Shown piece by piece: positions 61,373-64,000 of a stretch of 64,000 nt of DNA. The notes beneath the pieces were generated by a model that was not told the DNA's origin, ran no database searches, and saw nothing but the letters and a program-made list of their open reading frames with translations. Made by a program: the position numbers and the translations under genes. Source of the DNA: an uncultured Dehalococcoidia bacterium (lineage in GTDB: Bacteria > Chloroflexota > Dehalococcoidia > Lucifugimonadales > UBA3495); contig OY282565.1 of the NCBI GenBank assembly GCA_958296445.1, forward strand, positions 124,001 to 188,000, given 5' to 3'. The number at the start of each line of letters is the position of its first letter. Positions within the stretch are counted from its first letter, which is position 1.

Positions 61373-61727
61373 ATGGGATGGCGGATGGGGATGATTTTTC
61401 TTATGCTATTAGGGTCAGGGTTGGGCGTTGGCGGATGCGAAATCGGAGTAAGGGCATACGTATATGACTGGCAAAAGGCTGCTGGCGGTGGACGTGGGGC
61501 AGCTCACCGATTCCGGCAGCCAGGAAGATGCCCGAAGGCTGCTGGCCGATGCGGGCGCGACTTTTCCCGCCGGTTTTACCGATGCGGATTTTGTCGTAGA
61601 CGATTACGATGTTGGCTATATGCCCACCACCGCCTTTTTCGATAAGGGCGGTTACTACCGCTCCAGTCTGGGCGTCGGCCTGTCGGCGGGGGACTTGGCG
61701 GATAACGCGGCGGGTATACTGGAGTGA
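61373..61727 (+). pseudogene. Broken TlpA-like thioredoxin lipoprotein
   Basis: ATG 61373 opens a lipoprotein signal (MIFLMLLGSGLGVGGC), then the frame shifts near 61460. From 61464 the text RLLAVDVGQLTDSG continues with FPAGFTDADFVVDDYDVGYMPTTAFF, paralogous to the second half of the intact tlpA-like gene downstream (LVLGIDLGQFTNQG ... FPAGYTED). The region with the redox CxxC motif is missing, so it cannot be an active thiol oxidoreductase. Derived by duplication of the neighbouring gene. Confidence 0.68.
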
Positions 61728-61795
61728 CGGGATTACTCGCCGGTAAAAGTTTCCTCTCCTGGGGGAGAGGGTTAGGGTCAGGGGGGAATACGGAT

Positions 61796-62332
61796 ATGGT
61801 CTTGAAACGATTTGCGGGGATGTTTTTCGCGGCGGCGCTGCTGACGCTGCTGTTGGCCTGCGGCGGCGGCAACGGCAACGGCGAAAAGGAAATGGCGGGC
61901 GACTTTCCGATAATTGTGTCGCAGGGGCAGGATGCGCTGGGCGGCGAGCGGGTGGCGATGGCGTCGTTGCTGGGGGAGCGGCCGGTGGTGCTGAATTTCT
62001 GGGCGGCGGAATGCCCGCCTTGCCGCGCCGAGCTGCCGGAGTTTCAGAGCTTTCACGAAGAATATGGCGATAGGGTGCTGGTGCTGGGCATAGACTTGGG
62101 CCAGTTCACCAATCAGGGAACGCCGGAGCAGGGCCGGGAATTGCTGGCCGAGCTGGGGGTGAAGTTCCCAGCGGGGTATACCGAAGACCAGTCGGTACTC
62201 CCCGGATACACCGTTCTGGGGCTGCCCACCACCATTTTCATCAACGGCGACGGCTCCATTTTCAGCAAGTGGACCGGGGCGCTGAATAAGGAAGTGCTGA
62301 TTGAGAGAACGGAGGAAATGCTGGACGGGTAA
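61796..62332 (+). CDS. TlpA-family thiol-disulfide reductase lipoprotein
   Basis: A 178-residue exported lipoprotein with signal peptide MVLKRFAGMFFAAALLTLLLAC. The thioredoxin active site is NFWAAECPPCRAELPEF (CPPC). The cis-proline loop is GLPTTIFINGDG. It should reduce or exchange disulfides outside the membrane, as in cytochrome c maturation or general thiol maintenance. ATG 61796 begins the signal peptide. A broken paralogue lies directly upstream. Confidence 0.9.
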   Translation: MVLKRFAGMFFAAALLTLLLACGGGNGNGEKEMAGDFPIIVSQGQDALGGERVAMASLLGERPVVLNFWAAECPPCRAELPEFQSFHEEYGDRVLVLGIDLGQFTNQGTPEQGRELLAELGVKFPAGYTEDQSVLPGYTVLGLPTTIFINGDGSIFSKWTGALNKEVLIERTEEMLDG

Positions 62333-62335
62333 ACG

Positions 62336-62409
62336 CGGGTGCCACCCTGAGCGAAGCGAAGGGTCTCACCGCCCAAGGTGAGATTCTTCGCTTCGCTCAG
62401 AATGACAGA
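62336..62409. repeat. Best-preserved MITE-like repeat copy
   Basis: About 70 bp: CACCCTGAGCGAAGCGAAGG, GTCTCACCGCCCAAGGTGAG, then CTTCGCTTCGCTCAGAATGA. The two arms are nearly reverse complementary, so the whole folds into one hairpin. Four partial right-end repeats (GCTCAGAATGACGGACA) follow up to about 62490. Confidence 0.85.
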
Positions 62410-62578
62410 CAGCTTGCTCAGAATGACGGACAGGGCTCAGAATGGCGGACAGCTTGCTCAGAATGACGGACAGGGCTCAGAATGACAGACGGCCAGAATG
62501 ACGGACAGCGGAAGTAATTTCGCGATTTTCTTAAAATCCTCTGTGTTATCGGCGCTCGCTGTGGTAATATAGCTTTAT

Positions 62579-62654
62579 CGGGGTGTAGCGCAGTGGCTAG
62601 CGCGCTACGTTCGGGACGTAGAGGCCGGTGGTTCGAATCCACTCACCCCGACCA
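62579..62654 (+). tRNA. tRNA-Pro (anticodon CGG)
   Basis: The acceptor stem CGGGGTG (62579-62585) pairs with CACCCCG (62644-62650), followed by A and an encoded CCA (62652-62654). The anticodon arm is CTACG-TTCGGGA-CGTAG with anticodon CGG. The T arm has GGTTCGAATCC. All stems are intact. Confidence 0.95.
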
Positions 62655-62673
62655 TTTTCTGATTGCTAGGCTG

Positions 62674-62694
62674 GGGCGCACGGTTGTGCGCCCC
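62674..62694. repeat. Palindromic repeat copy
   Basis: GGGCGCAC-GGTT-GTGCGCCCC, 20 bp after the tRNA; the usual CTACGGGG tail is replaced by TTTGCC. Possibly also acts as a terminator stem for the tRNA. Confidence 0.75.
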
Positions 62695-62724
62695 TTTGCC
62701 GTCACTGCCGCCGCGCCCCTGCTG

Positions 62725-62733
62725 TGCTATTAT
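62725..62733 (+). promoter_or_regulatory. Putative extended -10 of the amidohydrolase gene
   Basis: TGC-TATTAT, the same extended -10 as in the Uma2 array promoters, 47 bp before the ATG at 62780. No palindrome precedes it here. Confidence 0.4.
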
Positions 62734-62779
62734 TGGGCCGCCCCTGATTTCTGAATTCGCGTTATAGGGAGGCCCGATT

Positions 62780-63805
62780 ATGCCGTTTGGAGGCAATGAC
62801 TGGCTGGCCTTGACCCCGGAGGAGGCCCTGGAGCCGGAAATACCCATCTGCGACCCGCATCATCACTTTTGGGACTTTCGGACGGAACGAATCCCGTACC
62901 AGCGTTATCTGCTTCACGAACTGGCCGACGACCTGAATGGCGGCCACAATGTGCGCTCGACGGTGTTCGTGGAGGCCCGCTCGATGTACCGTCCCGGCGG
63001 CCCGGAGGAGCTGCGTCCGGTGGGCGAGGTGGAGTTTGTGCAGGGACTGGCCGCGGCCAGCGATACCGGGCTGTACGGCCCGGCCAAGGCGGCGGCGTCC
63101 ATCGTCGGCCACGCCAACCTGAACCTGGGGGAGAACGTGCGGCCGGTGCTGGAGGCGTTGCAGGCGGCCAGCCCCAACCGTTTCCGCGGCATCCGCCACT
63201 CGGTCACTTGGGATCCGCACCCGGAGGTGGAGAACACTGCGGCCCATAAGGCCGAAGGGCAGATGAGCAGCGACGATTTCCGGGCCGGCGCCCGGGTGCT
63301 GGCCGATATGGGCCTGACTCTGGAAGGGTGGATGTTCTTTCCGCAAATGCCGGAACTGGCCGAGTTCGCCCGCGCCGTTCCCAACCTGACCATCATCCTG
63401 AACCACATCGGCGGGCTGCTGCGCGAAGGCCCCTACGCCGGCCGCGACGATGAGGTGATGGCGACTTGGCGCGAGGGCATCGCCGCCGCCGCATCCGCCC
63501 CCAACGTGGTGGTCAAGCTGGGCGGCATCGGAATGCCCCGCACCGGCTTCGACTGGCACAACCGCGCCCGGCCGGTCGGCTCTGAGGAGCTGGCGGCGGA
63601 TATGCGGCCCATCATTGAATACTGCATCGAGCAGTTCGGCCCCGGCCGGTGTATGTTCGAGAGCAACTTTCCGGTGGACAAGGTGTCCTATTCCTACACG
63701 GTGATGTACAACGCCTTCAAGCGGCTTACCACCCAATACTCGGCTTCGGAGCGGGCGGATATGTTCCACGATGTGGCGGCGCGGGTGTACCGGGTGGAGT
63801 ATTGA
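62780..63805 (+). CDS. Amidohydrolase (L-fuconolactonase-like TIM barrel)
   Basis: A 341-residue amidohydrolase-2 family enzyme. The metal-binding start is PICDPHHHFWDFR (HxH), with later ligands in LTIILNHIGG and the closing aspartate-region equivalent MFESNFPVDKVSYSY (Asn-Phe-Pro-Val-Asp). The family includes lactonases and related hydrolases that act on sugar-acid or dicarboxylic lactones. Substrate unknown; no pathway genes adjoin. GGGAGG precedes ATG 62780. Confidence 0.86.
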   Translation: MPFGGNDWLALTPEEALEPEIPICDPHHHFWDFRTERIPYQRYLLHELADDLNGGHNVRSTVFVEARSMYRPGGPEELRPVGEVEFVQGLAAASDTGLYGPAKAAASIVGHANLNLGENVRPVLEALQAASPNRFRGIRHSVTWDPHPEVENTAAHKAEGQMSSDDFRAGARVLADMGLTLEGWMFFPQMPELAEFARAVPNLTIILNHIGGLLREGPYAGRDDEVMATWREGIAAAASAPNVVVKLGGIGMPRTGFDWHNRARPVGSEELAADMRPIIEYCIEQFGPGRCMFESNFPVDKVSYSYTVMYNAFKRLTTQYSASERADMFHDVAARVYRVEY

Positions 63806-64000
63806 TGCGGCGGGGGGGATTTGTGACCTGTCCATCGGCGTCGGTGGGCGAAAGTTTTGGGGATGCCCGGATTTCCGGGCATTCCGCAAGGGGGGTATTG
63901 GGTCTTTCCGAATTGTTGTGGCGATTCCGGTTGTTCCATAGACGCTTGGGGAATTTGGACGAAAGGGAAAGAAAGGGTTTCCGGCGCATTGACTGGCCTG
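63806..64000. other. Window end, no feature seen
   Basis: The last 195 bp hold no supportable gene, RNA or repeat from the families described above. Confidence 0.6.

Overview
High-GC bacterial chromosome segment. The gene content suggests an uncultured Chloroflexota of the Dehalococcoidia/SAR202 kind: type III CoA-transferase, F420-type PPOX flavoprotein, type-2 IleS, GYD protein, HMG-CoA-lyase-like enzyme, orphan amino-acid binding lipoprotein and many Uma2 paralogues. This placement is inferred from gene families only; there is no rRNA in the window. Most intergenic DNA is filled with short dispersed palindromes and MITE-like repeats.

Layout. 0-4.4 kb is a restriction island: the 3' end of mcrB with mcrC, an acetamidase/formamidase, and a methyltransferase plus HindIII-like endonuclease operon. 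4.5-8.3 kb holds an SbcD-like phosphoesterase, two small unknown proteins, a CoA-transferase and a ribokinase. 8.5-18 kb holds secreted or lipid-anchored proteins (beta-propeller lipoprotein between two different tandem-repeat arrays, alpha/beta hydrolase, Asp-box protein, amino-acid binding lipoprotein) plus Nudix and ComF genes. 18-22.2 kb holds an acyl-CoA-dehydrogenase-fold flavoenzyme, a TIR plus membrane-protein pair and an HMGL-type lyase. 22.4-27 kb holds a Uma2 gene, a Cys-rich protein, a decayed and partly duplicated cas9, and an APC permease. 27-30.2 kb holds a P460-type cytochrome lipoprotein and a complete TPP-riboswitch/terminator/thiC unit. 30.7-35 kb holds ileS and mutM. 35-40 kb holds an orphan antitoxin, small enzymes, a structured three-way-junction element before a CAP-domain lipoprotein, and a tandemly duplicated Uma2 gene. 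40-45 kb holds ffh, a coiled-coil nuclease-like protein, a 3-methyladenine glycosylase, thpR and a HAD phosphatase. 45.2-47.4 kb holds a 507-residue TnpB/Cas12-like nuclease directly followed by a five-repeat CRISPR array and a truncated NYN-RNase gene. 47.4-52.7 kb holds Mug, an amidohydrolase and proBA with hicBA inserted between the two genes. 52.8-56.7 kb is a four-copy tandem array of Uma2 genes with variable coiled-coil tails. 57-64 kb holds mfd, thioredoxin-like genes, tRNA-Pro(CGG) and an amidohydrolase.

How the genes relate. Genome defence is the strongest theme: McrBC, a HindIII-like RM system, a TIR/membrane pair, cas9 debris, the TnpB-CRISPR locus and HicBA. DNA repair is the second: SbcD-like, MutM, AlkA-like, Mug and Mfd. 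The rest is small-molecule metabolism without long operons. The most notable loci are the TnpB-like/CRISPR/NYN locus and the cas9 ruin, whose 5' end was duplicated together with the neighbouring permease 3' end after a palindromic repeat had entered it.
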